Assembly (NCBI GenBank): GCA_020544565.1
Contig: CP078014.1
Location: 2,048,016-2,112,015, forward strand
Length of the DNA: 64,000 bases
Direction: 5' to 3'
From: Bradyrhizobiaceae bacterium
Lineage (GTDB): Bacteria; Pseudomonadota; Alphaproteobacteria; Rhizobiales; Xanthobacteraceae
In this document: positions 27,404 to 38,591 of the stretch, piece after piece
Layout of the letters: each line of letters starts with the position of its first letter
How positions within the stretch are numbered: position 1 is the first letter of the stretch
Program-made: the position numbers and the translations under genes
Notes under the pieces: model-generated
The model's database searches: none
Told to the model about the DNA's origin: nothing
The model's input: only the letters and a program-made list of their open reading frames with translations

Positions 27404-29005
27404 ATGTCCGATTACGATGCCCTCATCATCGGCGCGGGCCACAACGGCCTCGTCTGCGCGGCCTATCTCGCGATGAACGGCCTGCGGGTGAAGGTGGTCG
27501 ATCGCCGCAAGGTGGTCGGCGGCGCGGCGGTGACCGAGGAATTTCATCCCGGCTTCCGCAACTCGGTGGCGTCCTACACCGTGAGCCTGCTCAATCCCAA
27601 GGTGATCGCCGATCTGCGCCTGCACGATCACGGCCTGCGCATCGTCGAGCGCCGCGCGCAGAATTTCCTGCCCGCACCCGACGACCGCTATCTGCTCACC
27701 GGCGAGGGCCGCACCCATGCCTCCGTCGCGGCGCTGAGCGAACGCGACGCCGCGCGGATCGACGGCTTCAACCGCGAACTGGAGATCATTGCCGACGTGC
27801 TGCGGGCCTTCGTGCTGCGCGCGCCGCCGGACGTGGTCGAAGGCTTCGGCGTGGCCGCGATCCGCGAGGCGATCAATGCGCTCGGCAGCGCCAACATCCT
27901 GCGCGCCCTGCCGCTGGAGAGCCAGCGCCTGCTGCTGGACCTGTTCACGCGCTCGGCCGGCGACATGCTCGACGACCGCTTCGAGACCGATCTGGTCAAG
28001 GCGCTGTACGGCTTCGACGCCATCGTCGGCAATTACGCCAGCCCCTACGCGGCCGGCTCCGCCTATGTGATGCTGCACCATGCCTTCGGGGAGGTGAACG
28101 GCCGCAAGGGGCTGTGGGGCCATGCGCTCGGCGGCATGGGCGCGATCACGCAGGCCATGGCGGCGGCGGCGCGCGGCCATGGCGCGGAGATCGAGACCGG
28201 CGCCGGCGTGCGCGAGGTGATCGTGGAAGCTGGCCGCGCCGCCGGGGTCGTCCTCGACAACGGCGCGACGATCCGCGCAGCCACCATCGCCTCCAGCGTC
28301 AATCCGAAGCTGCTCTACACCCGGCTGATCCCGCCGGACGCCCTGCCCGCGCCGTTCCTCGACCGCATCCGGACATGGCGCAACGGCTCCGGCACCTTCC
28401 GCATGAACGTGGCGCTGGCCGAGCTGCCGTCGTTCACCGCTTTGCCCGGCGGCGGCGACCACCTCACTGCCGGCATCATCCTCGCCCCGAGCCTCGGCTA
28501 CATGGACCGCGCGTGGCTCGACGCGCGCCACCACGGCTGGAGCCGCGAGCCGGTGGTGGAGGTGCTGATCCCCTCCACCCTCGATGACGGGCTGGCTCCG
28601 CCGGGCCGGCACGTCGCCAGCCTGTTCTGCCAGCACGTCGCCCCGCAACTGCCGGACGGCCGCTCCTGGGACGACGCCCGCGACGAGGTCGCCGATTTGA
28701 TGATCGCCACCGTGGACCGCTATGCGCCGGGCTTCGCCAGAAGCGTGATCGGTCGGCAGGCGCTGTCGCCGCTCGATCTCGAACGCGAGTTCGGCCTCAT
28801 CGGCGGTGACATCTTCCACGGCGCGCTGACGCTCAACCAGCTGTTCTCGGCCCGGCCGATGCTCGGCCATGGCGGCTATCGCGGCCCGCTCAAAGGGCTC
28901 TATCACTGCGGCTCGGGCGCCCACCCGGGCGGCGGCGTCACCGGCGCGCCGGGCCACAACGCGGCCGCCATCATCCTGCGTGACCACCGCCGCCTGTTCA
29001 CCTGA
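27404..29005 (+). CDS. Phytoene desaturase/PYROXD2-like FAD oxidoreductase
   Basis: The 533-residue flavoprotein begins with an ADP-binding fold, DALIIGAGHNGLVCAAYLA (residues 5-23), then VDRRKVVGGAAVTEEFHPGF, and has the C-terminal COG1233-type motif LYHCGSGAHPGGGVTGAPGHNAA that closes the FAD site. The family includes carotenoid desaturases and the less-understood PYROXD2 group. The absence of neighbouring crt genes argues against a carotenoid role. The substrate is unknown. It stands alone between two long intergenic regions, so it is probably expressed from its own promoter. Confidence 0.85.
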   Translation: MSDYDALIIGAGHNGLVCAAYLAMNGLRVKVVDRRKVVGGAAVTEEFHPGFRNSVASYTVSLLNPKVIADLRLHDHGLRIVERRAQNFLPAPDDRYLLTGEGRTHASVAALSERDAARIDGFNRELEIIADVLRAFVLRAPPDVVEGFGVAAIREAINALGSANILRALPLESQRLLLDLFTRSAGDMLDDRFETDLVKALYGFDAIVGNYASPYAAGSAYVMLHHAFGEVNGRKGLWGHALGGMGAITQAMAAAARGHGAEIETGAGVREVIVEAGRAAGVVLDNGATIRAATIASSVNPKLLYTRLIPPDALPAPFLDRIRTWRNGSGTFRMNVALAELPSFTALPGGGDHLTAGIILAPSLGYMDRAWLDARHHGWSREPVVEVLIPSTLDDGLAPPGRHVASLFCQHVAPQLPDGRSWDDARDEVADLMIATVDRYAPGFARSVIGRQALSPLDLEREFGLIGGDIFHGALTLNQLFSARPMLGHGGYRGPLKGLYHCGSGAHPGGGVTGAPGHNAAAIILRDHRRLFT

Positions 29006-29043
29006 AGCGCCCTTGCAAGAACGCCGCACGGCTGTTGAGAACC

Positions 29044-29166
29044 TGTGGATAACCTTGTGAACAAGCTGTGGATTTCTGCGCGGTTAAGGTTTTGGTAGGC
29101 TGTGGAAAACCCCGGTTAACGAGATGTTAACAGGCGGAGGACAGGTCTCGCATAAGGTGTGGACAG
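29044..29166. promoter_or_regulatory. Cluster of DnaA-box-like sites with a full CtrA-type site upstream of prmA
   Basis: TGTGGATAA at 29044-29052 is a perfect DnaA box (TTATCCACA on the other strand). TGTGGATTT (29067-29075), TGTGGAAAA (29101-29109) and TGTGGACAG (29158-29166) are near matches, all in the same direction. Among them, TTAA-CGAGATG-TTAAC (29116-29131) matches the CtrA consensus TTAA-N7-TTAAC exactly. The whole cluster lies in the 228-bp gap before prmA. Binding is inferred from sequence only. Confidence 0.55.
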
Positions 29167-29233
29167 GCTGTAGGGAAATGGGCGATGCAGTCAGCGGTTT
29201 CAGCCCTCTGTTCAGCCTTTGGACCTCGATCCC

Positions 29234-30127
29234 GTGAACGCACCGCCCTCTCCTCCCGCGACGCAGGCGACCTTCGCCATCGGCGACGAACGCACCGCCA
29301 GCCGCGTTGTGGATATCCTCACCGAGAGCTATCCGGAGCAGGACGTCGCGATCGCCGCCTTCGAGACGCCGGGCGGGCGCTGGGACGTCACCATGCATTT
29401 CGCCGAGCCGCCGGACCACGACCAGATCCATGCGCTGGTGACGGCAACAGCGGGCGAGGCGGCGGCACAGTCCATCGTCTTCACCACGGTGGAAACCAAG
29501 GACTGGGTCCAGGCCAGCCTCGCAGACCTCGTGCCGGTCAGCGCCGGGCGCTACGTCGTCCACGGCAGCCACGACCGCGACCGCATCGCGCCGAACAAGA
29601 TCGGCATCGAGATCGAGGCCGCGCTGGCGTTCGGCACCGGCCATCACGGCACCACCCGCGGCTGCCTGCTGCTGCTCGACCGGGTGCTGAAACAGCGCAC
29701 GCCGCGGCGCGTGCTCGACCTCGGCACCGGCACCGGCGTGCTGGCCATCGCCGCCGCCCGGACCCTGCGCCGCCGGGTGCTGGCGACTGACATCGACCCC
29801 CGCTCCGTGGTGGTGGCGCGGGAGAACGCGATCTTCAACCGCGCCGGCGATCTGGTGGAGGCCGTCCACGCCACCGGCTTTCACGCGCCGCAGTTCGCCG
29901 CCCGCGGGCCGTTCGAACTGGTGCTGGCGAATATCCTGGCCAATCCGCTGCGCCGGCTCGCGCCGGACATGGCGCGGCATCTGGCCCCCGGCGCGTTCGT
30001 CATCCTGTCGGGATTGCTGCCGCATCAGGCGGGCAGCGTGGTCGTGGCCTATTGTGGCGCGGGATTGAAGCTGATCCGGCGCATCGAGATCGACGGCTGG
30101 AGCAGCCTGCTGATGCAGAAGCGGTAG
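29234..30127 (+). CDS. prmA: Ribosomal protein L11 methyltransferase
   Basis: PrmA trimethylates ribosomal protein L11. The 297-residue product has an N-terminal L11-binding region and a SAM-binding domain with AFGTGHHGTTRGC (132-144), VLDLGTGTGVLAIAAA (from 160) and the LANILANPLRRLAP block equivalent to the N-P-[PL] catalytic-loop motif. The start is uncertain: GTG at 29234 or TTG at 29219, neither with a strong ribosome-binding site. I prefer GTG. The upstream gap carries DnaA- and CtrA-like sites, so expression may follow the cell cycle, which is inference. Confidence 0.92.
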   Translation: MNAPPSPPATQATFAIGDERTASRVVDILTESYPEQDVAIAAFETPGGRWDVTMHFAEPPDHDQIHALVTATAGEAAAQSIVFTTVETKDWVQASLADLVPVSAGRYVVHGSHDRDRIAPNKIGIEIEAALAFGTGHHGTTRGCLLLLDRVLKQRTPRRVLDLGTGTGVLAIAAARTLRRRVLATDIDPRSVVVARENAIFNRAGDLVEAVHATGFHAPQFAARGPFELVLANILANPLRRLAPDMARHLAPGAFVILSGLLPHQAGSVVVAYCGAGLKLIRRIEIDGWSSLLMQKR

Positions 30128-30183
30128 CCGCCCATTCCGGCATCGCAATTGTCGGCCCCGCCCCGCTCTCCTAAGGTCGCGCG

Positions 30184-32019
30184 ATGTTCGAAGCTCAATT
30201 CCAGACATTCGAGGACCCCGAAGGCGGGGTGGCGCTGACGGCCCGGCTGTCGGCGTTCCGCGAGGAGCTGCTGCGCCGGCAGTTGACCGGCTTCGTCATT
30301 CCCCGCGCCGACAGCCAGCAGAACGAATACGTCGCCCCGTCCGAGGAGCGGCTGGCGTGGCTCACCGGCTTCACCGGATCGGCGGGGCTGGCCGTGGTTC
30401 TTCTCGGCGAGGCCGCCGTGTTCGTGGACGGGCGCTACACCCTGCAGGCCGCCCGGCAGGTGGACACCGCCGCCTGGGCGGTGGAATCCTTGATCGAGCC
30501 GCCACCGGAAAGCTGGCTCGCGAGCCATCTCAAGCCCGACGACCGCCTCGGATTCGACCCGTGGCTGCACACCTCCGCGGCCGCCGAGCGCCTCGCCAAG
30601 GCCTGCGCGCGGGCCGGCGCGGAGCTGGTGGCGGTGGACGGCAATCCGGTCGATACGATCTGGAGCGAGCGCCCCGCGCCGCCGCTCGGCCCGGTGACAA
30701 TCCATCCGGCCGCCTTCGCCGGCGAAAGCGAGGGCGACAAGCTCGCGCGCATCGCCAAGGAGATCGCGCGGCTCGATGTCGATGCGCTGGTGCTGTCGGA
30801 TTCCCACGCGGTGGCATGGACCTTCAACATCCGCGGCGCGGATGTCGCCCATACGCCGCTGCCGCTGTCCTACGCGCTGGTGCCGAAAGACGGCCGCGCC
30901 ACCATCTTCATCGATCACCGCAAGCTGTCGAACAGCGTGCGCGACCACCTCGAACGCAGCGCCGCGGTGGAAGACCCCGAGGCGCTGACGGCGCGACTCG
31001 CGGAGCTTGCCGCCACCGGAGCCGCGATCGGCCTCGATACCACGACCGCCGCCGACGCGCTGTCGCGCCTGATCGCGGCGCAGGGCGGCAAACCGGTGCG
31101 GCTGACCGATCCGGTAGCCTTGCTGAAGGCGGTCAAGAATCCCGCGGAGATCGCGGGCGCGCGCGCCGCCCACAGGCGCGACGGCGCGGCGCTGGCGCGG
31201 TTTCTGGCGTGGATCGACCGCGAGGCGCCGGACGGCCATCTGACCGAGATCGACGCGGTGGAGGCGCTCGAGACCTTCCGCCGCGACACCGGCGCGCTCA
31301 AGGACGTCTCCTTCCCCACCATCGCCGGCACCGGCCCCAACGGCGCCATCGTGCATTATCGCGTCACCCGCAAATCGAACCGCCGCATCGCGCCGGACGA
31401 CCTGCTGCTGATCGACTCCGGCGCGCAATACGAGGACGGCACCACCGACGTCACCCGCACCATCGCCATCGGCGAGCCGACGGCGGAGATGCGCGACCGC
31501 TTCACCCGCGTGCTGCGCGGCCATATCGCCATCGCCCGCGCCGCGTTTCCCGACGGCACCAGCGGCGCGCAGATCGACGTGCTGGCGCGCCAGTTCCTGT
31601 GGCAGGCCGGCATCGATTTCGAGCACGGCACCGGCCACGGCGTCGGCAGCTACCTCTCGGTGCACGAAGGCCCGGCGCGCATTTCCAAGCTCGGCACCAC
31701 GCCGCTCAAGCGCGGCATGATCCTGTCCAACGAGCCGGGCTACTACAAGACCGACGCCTTCGGCATCCGCATCGAGAATCTCGAACTGGTGGTCGAGAAG
31801 GTCATCGACGGCGCGGAAAAGCCGATGAACGGCTTCGAGACGCTGACGCTTGCGCCGATCGACCGCCGGCTCATCAATGCCAACCGCATCAGCAAGCAGG
31901 AGCTGGCGTGGGTCAACGCCTATCATGCCCGCGTGCGCGAGGAGATCCGCCCGTTGCTGGACGAGGCGACGCGGGTCTGGCTCGACGCCGCCACCGCACC
32001 ACTGGCCCCAGTCGACTGA
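30184..32019 (+). CDS. Xaa-Pro aminopeptidase (aminopeptidase P family, M24B)
   Basis: It removes an N-terminal residue preceding proline, using two metal ions. The 611-residue protein is the long three-domain type similar to the eukaryotic XPNPEP1 group. It has two creatinase-like N-terminal domains (SQQNEYVAPSEERLAWLTGF near the start) and a pita-bread catalytic domain. Metal ligands are seen in LLIDSGAQYEDGTTDVTRT (two Asp), GTGHGVGSYLSVHEGP (His) and the two later glutamates in NEPGYYKTDAFGIRIENLE. AAGG precedes the ATG. The next gene starts 34 bp downstream, so an operon is likely. Confidence 0.93.
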   Translation: MFEAQFQTFEDPEGGVALTARLSAFREELLRRQLTGFVIPRADSQQNEYVAPSEERLAWLTGFTGSAGLAVVLLGEAAVFVDGRYTLQAARQVDTAAWAVESLIEPPPESWLASHLKPDDRLGFDPWLHTSAAAERLAKACARAGAELVAVDGNPVDTIWSERPAPPLGPVTIHPAAFAGESEGDKLARIAKEIARLDVDALVLSDSHAVAWTFNIRGADVAHTPLPLSYALVPKDGRATIFIDHRKLSNSVRDHLERSAAVEDPEALTARLAELAATGAAIGLDTTTAADALSRLIAAQGGKPVRLTDPVALLKAVKNPAEIAGARAAHRRDGAALARFLAWIDREAPDGHLTEIDAVEALETFRRDTGALKDVSFPTIAGTGPNGAIVHYRVTRKSNRRIAPDDLLLIDSGAQYEDGTTDVTRTIAIGEPTAEMRDRFTRVLRGHIAIARAAFPDGTSGAQIDVLARQFLWQAGIDFEHGTGHGVGSYLSVHEGPARISKLGTTPLKRGMILSNEPGYYKTDAFGIRIENLELVVEKVIDGAEKPMNGFETLTLAPIDRRLINANRISKQELAWVNAYHARVREEIRPLLDEATRVWLDAATAPLAPVD

Positions 32020-32053
32020 CCGGGGCCAGCAACGACACAAGAGTCCGGACAAC

Positions 32054-33315
32054 GTGACCGATCCCACCCCCGACAGCACCCCCGCGCAGGCCGCGCCTCG
32101 CGCCACATGGAAGATCCTGCTTCTGCTCGTGGTGACGAACGGCCTCGCGCCGATATCGCTCTACATCCTGGTCCCGGCGCTCCCCCGCCTCACCACCATC
32201 TTCGCCAGCGACGTCTCCACCGTTCAGCTCAACGTCTCACTGTTCATGGTGGGGCTCGCGCTCTCGCAACTGATCGCCGGACCGCTGTCGGACCGGTTCG
32301 GTCGACGGCCGGTGCTGCTCGGCGGGTTTACGCTCACCGCCATCGCCACCGTCGGGGCCATGCTCGCCGAAACCCTGCCGCAACTGATCGCGGCGCGCGT
32401 GCTGCAGGCGGTCGGCAGCGCCAGCGGCATGGTGCTGGCCCGCGCCATCGTCCGCGATCTCTATCCGCGCGAGCGCGTCGGCGGCATGATCAGCCTGGTG
32501 ATCGCGGTGATGATGATCGCGCAATTGCTGAGCCCGCTGATCGGCGGCCTGATCGAGACCGCGTTCGGCTGGCGCGCGATCTTCCACGTCATGGCCGCGG
32601 TGTCGATCGCGATCACCATCGCCATCGCGCTCGGCCTGCCGGAAACGCGCCGTCGCGACGCCGGCGGCGAGAAAAGCAGCTTCGTCACCGATATCCGCGC
32701 GCTCGCCACCACGCCCGCCTTCATCGGCTACGTGCTGTGCCAGATGCTGGCCTCGGCCATCATCTTCACCTTCGCCGGCGGCGGCCCCTATGTGGTGGTG
32801 AACCAGATGGGCCGCTCCACCGCCGAATACGGCGTCTGGTTCGCGACCTCCGGCTTCGCCTACCTGATCGGCAACCTGATCTCGGTGCGGCTGTCGCCGC
32901 GCTACGGCATCGACCGCACCATCTGGGTCGGCCTGACACTGCAGATCGCCGGCGCGATCCTGAACACGATCTGGGGCGTCAGTGGCCTCAACATGGATCC
33001 GGCGTGGCTGTTCGGCACCCACATGATCATCATGACCGGCAATGCGCTGGCGATGTCCAATGCCTCGGCCGGCGCGATCAGCATCCGCCCGCAGGCGGCG
33101 GGCACCGCGTCGGGCGCGATGGGATTCCTGCAGATGGGATTCGGTTCGCTGTGCTCGCAGCTCGGCGCGTGGCTCGGCGGCGCATTCGCGACCCCGCTGC
33201 CGCTGAACATCGCGCTTCTCGCGATTTCCTGCGCCTGCGCCACCGCGATCTTTGCGCTGGTGCCGCGCGGGCGCAAGCGTGCCGCCGCAGCCGACGATCA
33301 GGACCCCCGCCTGCT

Positions 33316-33319
<4 letters not shown>
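32054..33319 (+). CDS. Bcr/CflA family drug-resistance MFS transporter
   Basis: The 421-residue protein has 12 predicted membrane segments and the DHA1 motif A GPLSDRFGRRPVLLGG between helices 2 and 3. It also has RVLQAVGSASGMVLARAIVRDLY, diagnostic of the Bcr/CflA subgroup of proton-driven exporters. The start is GTG at 32054, which places the short polar N-terminus (TDPTPDSTPAQAAP) before helix 1; the open frame begins earlier inside the aminopeptidase gene. The substrate cannot be inferred. It converges with ligA, with 9 bp between the two stops. Confidence 0.9.
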
Positions 33320-35479
<2,160 letters not shown>

Positions 35480-35494
35480 TTACCATTCAAAAAA

Positions 35495-35577
35495 CGTCAT
35501 TCCGGGATGGTCGCGCATCCAGTGCTGCACGATCGGGATTCCGGGTTCACTCGCTTCGCTCGTGCCCCGGAATGACG
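35495..35577. repeat. CGTCATTCCGGG palindromic repeat between recN and ligA
   Basis: The 83-bp element has 12-bp perfect inverted ends (CGTCATTCCGGG at 35495-35506, CCCGGAATGACG at 35566-35577) and an internal TCGCTTCGCTCG stretch. It is the same family as the elements at 19365-19461 and 52968-53066. It occupies most of the 144-bp recN-ligA gap and begins 19 bp before the ligA start. Confidence 0.75.
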
Positions 35578-35620
35578 ACCTCACCCCCTCGCGCTTGAAT
35601 TCAATTCAATGTCAATCTCA

Positions 35621-37294
35621 TCACGCCGTCGCCGCCTTGAGCAGCCGCTCCGCGGCCGCGCGCGCCTCGGCGGTGATTTCCGCACCGGCCAGCATGCGGG
35701 CGATCTCCTCGCGGCGGTGATCCTTGGCCAGCGTCGCGACGCGGGTGGCGACGCGCTTGCCCTTGTCGAGCGCATCCTTGGAGATCAGGAGATGCTGGTC
35801 GGCGCGCGCCGCCACCTGCGGCGCATGAGTCACCGCCATCACCTGCACCTTCTCGGCCAATCGCGCCAGTCGCGCGCCGATGGCGTCGGCCACCGCGCCG
35901 CCCACCCCGGTGTCGATCTCGTCGAACACCAGCGTCGGCGCCGAGCCGCGATCCGACAGCACCACCTTCAGCGCCAGCAGGAAGCGCGACAGCTCGCCGC
36001 CGGAGGCGACCTTCATCAGTGGCCCCGGCCGCGTGCCGGGATTGGTCTGCACCCAGAATTCGACGCGGTCGAAGCCCTGCGGCCCCGGCGCGGACGGATC
36101 GGATTCGATCTGCGTGGTGAATTTCGCGCGCTCCAGCTTGAGCGGGCCAAGCTCGGCATTGACCGCCTTGTTGAGCTTGTCGGCGGCCTTGCCGCGGGCG
36201 GCGGACAGCTTCGCCGCGGCGGCGTCATAGGCCCGGTCGGCGTCGGCCACCGCCTTGTCCAGCGTCTTCAGACGCTCGGCCCCGGCGTCGATCAAGGCCA
36301 CATCCGAGGCGAAGCGCTGCGCCAGCGCCGCCAGCCCGTCCACCGGCGTCGCGTATTTGCGCGCCGCCGCGCGCAGAGCGAACAGGCGTTCCTCGATGCG
36401 TTCGAGTTCGTGCGGATCGAAATCGGCGGCGAGCAGCGCCGCGTTGAGATGCTGGTCGGCTTCCTCCAGCGCGTTGATCGCGGCGTCCATCGCCTGCACC
36501 GCCGGCTCGATCAGGGCCGGGGCGCTGCCGGCGCGACGTTCCAGCCGGCGCACCGCGGCAGCCAGCGACGACACCGGCGATTGCGGGCCGCCGACCGCGG
36601 CCTGCGCCTCGCGCAGATCCTCCGCGATCTTCTCGCCCTGCATCATCGCGGTGCGGCGCTCCGCCAGCGCGGTTTCCTCGCCGTCCTGCGGCTTGAGCTT
36701 TGTCAGTTCGTCGCACGCATGGCGCAGATAGTCGGCCTCGCGGGCGGCGCGCTCCATGCCGGCGCGGTGCTCGTCGAGCGCGGCGCGGGCGCTGCGGCGC
36801 GCGTCCCACAGCACCTCGATGGCGACGACGTCCTTGTCGAGGGCGGCGAAGGCGTCCAGCAGGCGGCGATGGGTCGCCGTATCCACCAGCGCGCGCTCGT
36901 CGTGCTGGCCATGGATTTCCACCAGCGTGGCGCCCAGCGCTTTCAGGGTCTGCACGCTGATCGACTGATCGTTGAGAAAGGCGCGGGTGCGCCCGTCGGC
37001 GAACTGCACCCGCCGCAGGATCATCTCGCCGGTGTCGTCGAGACCGTTGTCGCGCAGGATGGCGCTGGCCGGATGTTTCTTCGGCACCTCGAACACCGCC
37101 GTCACCTGGCCCTGCTCGGCGCCATGGCGGACCAGGCTGGCGTCGCCGCGCCCGCCCAGCGCCAGCGCGAAGGCATCGAGCAGGATGGATTTGCCCGCGC
37201 CGGTTTCGCCGGTGAGCACGGCCAGACCCGTGAGGAAATCGATATCGAGCCGCTCGATCAGGACGATGTCACGGATCGAAAGACGGGCGAGCAT
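35621..37294 (-). CDS. recN: DNA repair protein RecN (SMC-like ATPase)
   Basis: RecN acts in recombinational repair of double-strand breaks. The 557-residue protein has an SMC-type layout: N-terminal Walker A GETGAGKS at 29-36, central coiled-coil arms with the zinc-free hinge, and C-terminal signature GGELSRFLLALKVVL plus Walker B LVFDEIDTGVGGAVADAIG. It starts MLARLSIRDIVLIERLDIDF, the conserved beginning. It follows bamD after a 131-bp gap in which I see no gene. The combination bamD-recN-ligA is common in Rhizobiales. Confidence 0.95.
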   Translation of the reverse strand: MLARLSIRDIVLIERLDIDFLTGLAVLTGETGAGKSILLDAFALALGGRGDASLVRHGAEQGQVTAVFEVPKKHPASAILRDNGLDDTGEMILRRVQFADGRTRAFLNDQSISVQTLKALGATLVEIHGQHDERALVDTATHRRLLDAFAALDKDVVAIEVLWDARRSARAALDEHRAGMERAAREADYLRHACDELTKLKPQDGEETALAERRTAMMQGEKIAEDLREAQAAVGGPQSPVSSLAAAVRRLERRAGSAPALIEPAVQAMDAAINALEEADQHLNAALLAADFDPHELERIEERLFALRAAARKYATPVDGLAALAQRFASDVALIDAGAERLKTLDKAVADADRAYDAAAAKLSAARGKAADKLNKAVNAELGPLKLERAKFTTQIESDPSAPGPQGFDRVEFWVQTNPGTRPGPLMKVASGGELSRFLLALKVVLSDRGSAPTLVFDEIDTGVGGAVADAIGARLARLAEKVQVMAVTHAPQVAARADQHLLISKDALDKGKRVATRVATLAKDHRREEIARMLAGAEITAEARAAAERLLKAATA

Positions 37295-37425
37295 GCGGAA
37301 TAGGTCCTGAGGCGCGAGAGGTGTCCGGCGGCACGGAATCCCGATCGCCGCAGCAAATCACTCTAGCCAAGAATCGGCGCAGGTTCTAACCGCAAAATCA
37401 CGCCCGCCACAGCGGACCGTGCAGG

Positions 37426-38316
37426 TCAGCCGAGGCCGACCTTCTTGAACGCCCGGCTGATCCAGGAACCCTTGTTCTCGGTCGGTTCGGAACCGCCGGA
37501 CCTCACGAGATTGTAGGCGTCCTTGTACCAGGCGCTGTCCGGGAAGTTGTGGCCGAGCACGGCGGCGGCGGTCTGCGCCTCCGGAACGATGCCGATGGCC
37601 ACATAGGCCTCGGTGAGACGGTACAGCGCCTCCTCGACATGGCGCGTGGTCTGATACTGCGTCACCACCACCTTGAAGCGGTTGATCGCGGCGGTGTAGT
37701 CCTTCTTGTTCATGTAGTAACGGCCGACATTCATCTCGCGGCCGGCGAGCTGGTCGCGCGCGGCCTCGATCTTCTTGCGGGCGGTGGTGGCGTATTCCGA
37801 GCTCGGATATTTGCGGACCACTTCCTCGAGCGCGGCAATGGCCTTCTCGGTACGGGTCTGGTCGCGGCTGATGTCGGGAATCTGGTCGAAATTCGCCGCC
37901 GCGATCAGATACTGCGCATAGGCAGCGTCGGGGCTGCCGGGATGCAGCGCGACATAGCGGTTGGCGGAGGAAATGCATTCGTCGTAATCGCCCTGCTCGT
38001 AAGCCGCATAGGCCGACATCAGCAGCGACTTGCGCGCCCAATCGGAATACGGGTGCTGGCGGTCGACTTCCTCGAACTTCTTGAGAGCGGCCTTGCGGTC
38101 GCTCTTCTGGTTCAGCAGGTACAGACCTTCATTGTAGAGCTTGTCGGCGGGCTCATCGACGAACACTTCCTCCTTGGCGAAGTACTTGTCCCACAGCGCG
38201 CCGGTGCCGCAGCCGCCGAGCGGCGCGGCCAGGACCACCAGCCCGAGCGCGAGACAAAGCCGGCGGCCGATGCCGCCGCCGGAGAAATCAGGAAGCTTTC
38301 GCGTTGCAAGCGTCAT
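37426..38316 (-). CDS. bamD: Outer-membrane assembly lipoprotein BamD
   Basis: BamD is an essential lipoprotein of the beta-barrel assembly machine. The 296-residue precursor has a signal sequence with lipobox LGGC at 33-36 (lipidated Cys36). The mature part is a series of tetratricopeptide-like helices: DKLYNEGLYLLNQKSDRKAA, RKSLLMSAYAAYEQGDYDEC, AAANFDQIPDISRDQTRTEKA and MNVGRYYMNKKDYTAAINRF. The length is typical for alphaproteobacteria. It stands between lpxC and recN on the same strand. The 275-bp gap upstream should carry its promoter and contains paired TTAACCAAAC motifs. Confidence 0.94.
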   Translation of the reverse strand: MTLATRKLPDFSGGGIGRRLCLALGLVVLAAPLGGCGTGALWDKYFAKEEVFVDEPADKLYNEGLYLLNQKSDRKAALKKFEEVDRQHPYSDWARKSLLMSAYAAYEQGDYDECISSANRYVALHPGSPDAAYAQYLIAAANFDQIPDISRDQTRTEKAIAALEEVVRKYPSSEYATTARKKIEAARDQLAGREMNVGRYYMNKKDYTAAINRFKVVVTQYQTTRHVEEALYRLTEAYVAIGIVPEAQTAAAVLGHNFPDSAWYKDAYNLVRSGGSEPTENKGSWISRAFKKVGLG

Positions 38317-38462
38317 ACGTCGTGGCCGCCCCGAATGGGAAACATGATCCGGCCCCTGCCGTTATCAAACATTCCCGCTGCCGATAAGCCCAAGACCGCC
38401 GCTGGCCGCCGCTGCGGCGCAAGCGGCCCTGCGAGATCGCCTATCTAGCTGAAAAAGATATC

Positions 38463-38535
38463 TTAACCAAACGGATAGGCAGACATTTCGCCCGGATTAA
38501 GGCGGCGCTCCCGGCCCGAATACTGGTTTGGTTAA
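38463..38535. promoter_or_regulatory. Divergent TTAACCAAAC motifs between lpxC and bamD
   Basis: TTAACCAAAC (38463-38472) and its exact reverse complement GTTTGGTTAA (38526-38535) are separated by 53 bp in the 275-bp gap upstream of bamD. TTAACC matches the CtrA half-site. The layout could be a regulatory inverted repeat or a long stem; its role is unproven. No gene is seen in the gap. Confidence 0.35.
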
Positions 38536-38591
38536 AGCCGTCGCCTGTCCACCGTCGGATACCGACGCCGGTCCGATCGCAATGTGGCGGT

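Noticed and set aside
29044-29166. Chromosomal replication origin
   Set aside because: DnaA and CtrA sites are present, but there is no AT-rich unwinding region and no origin-linked gene (dnaA, hemE, gidA, parAB). Kept only as a regulatory cluster.
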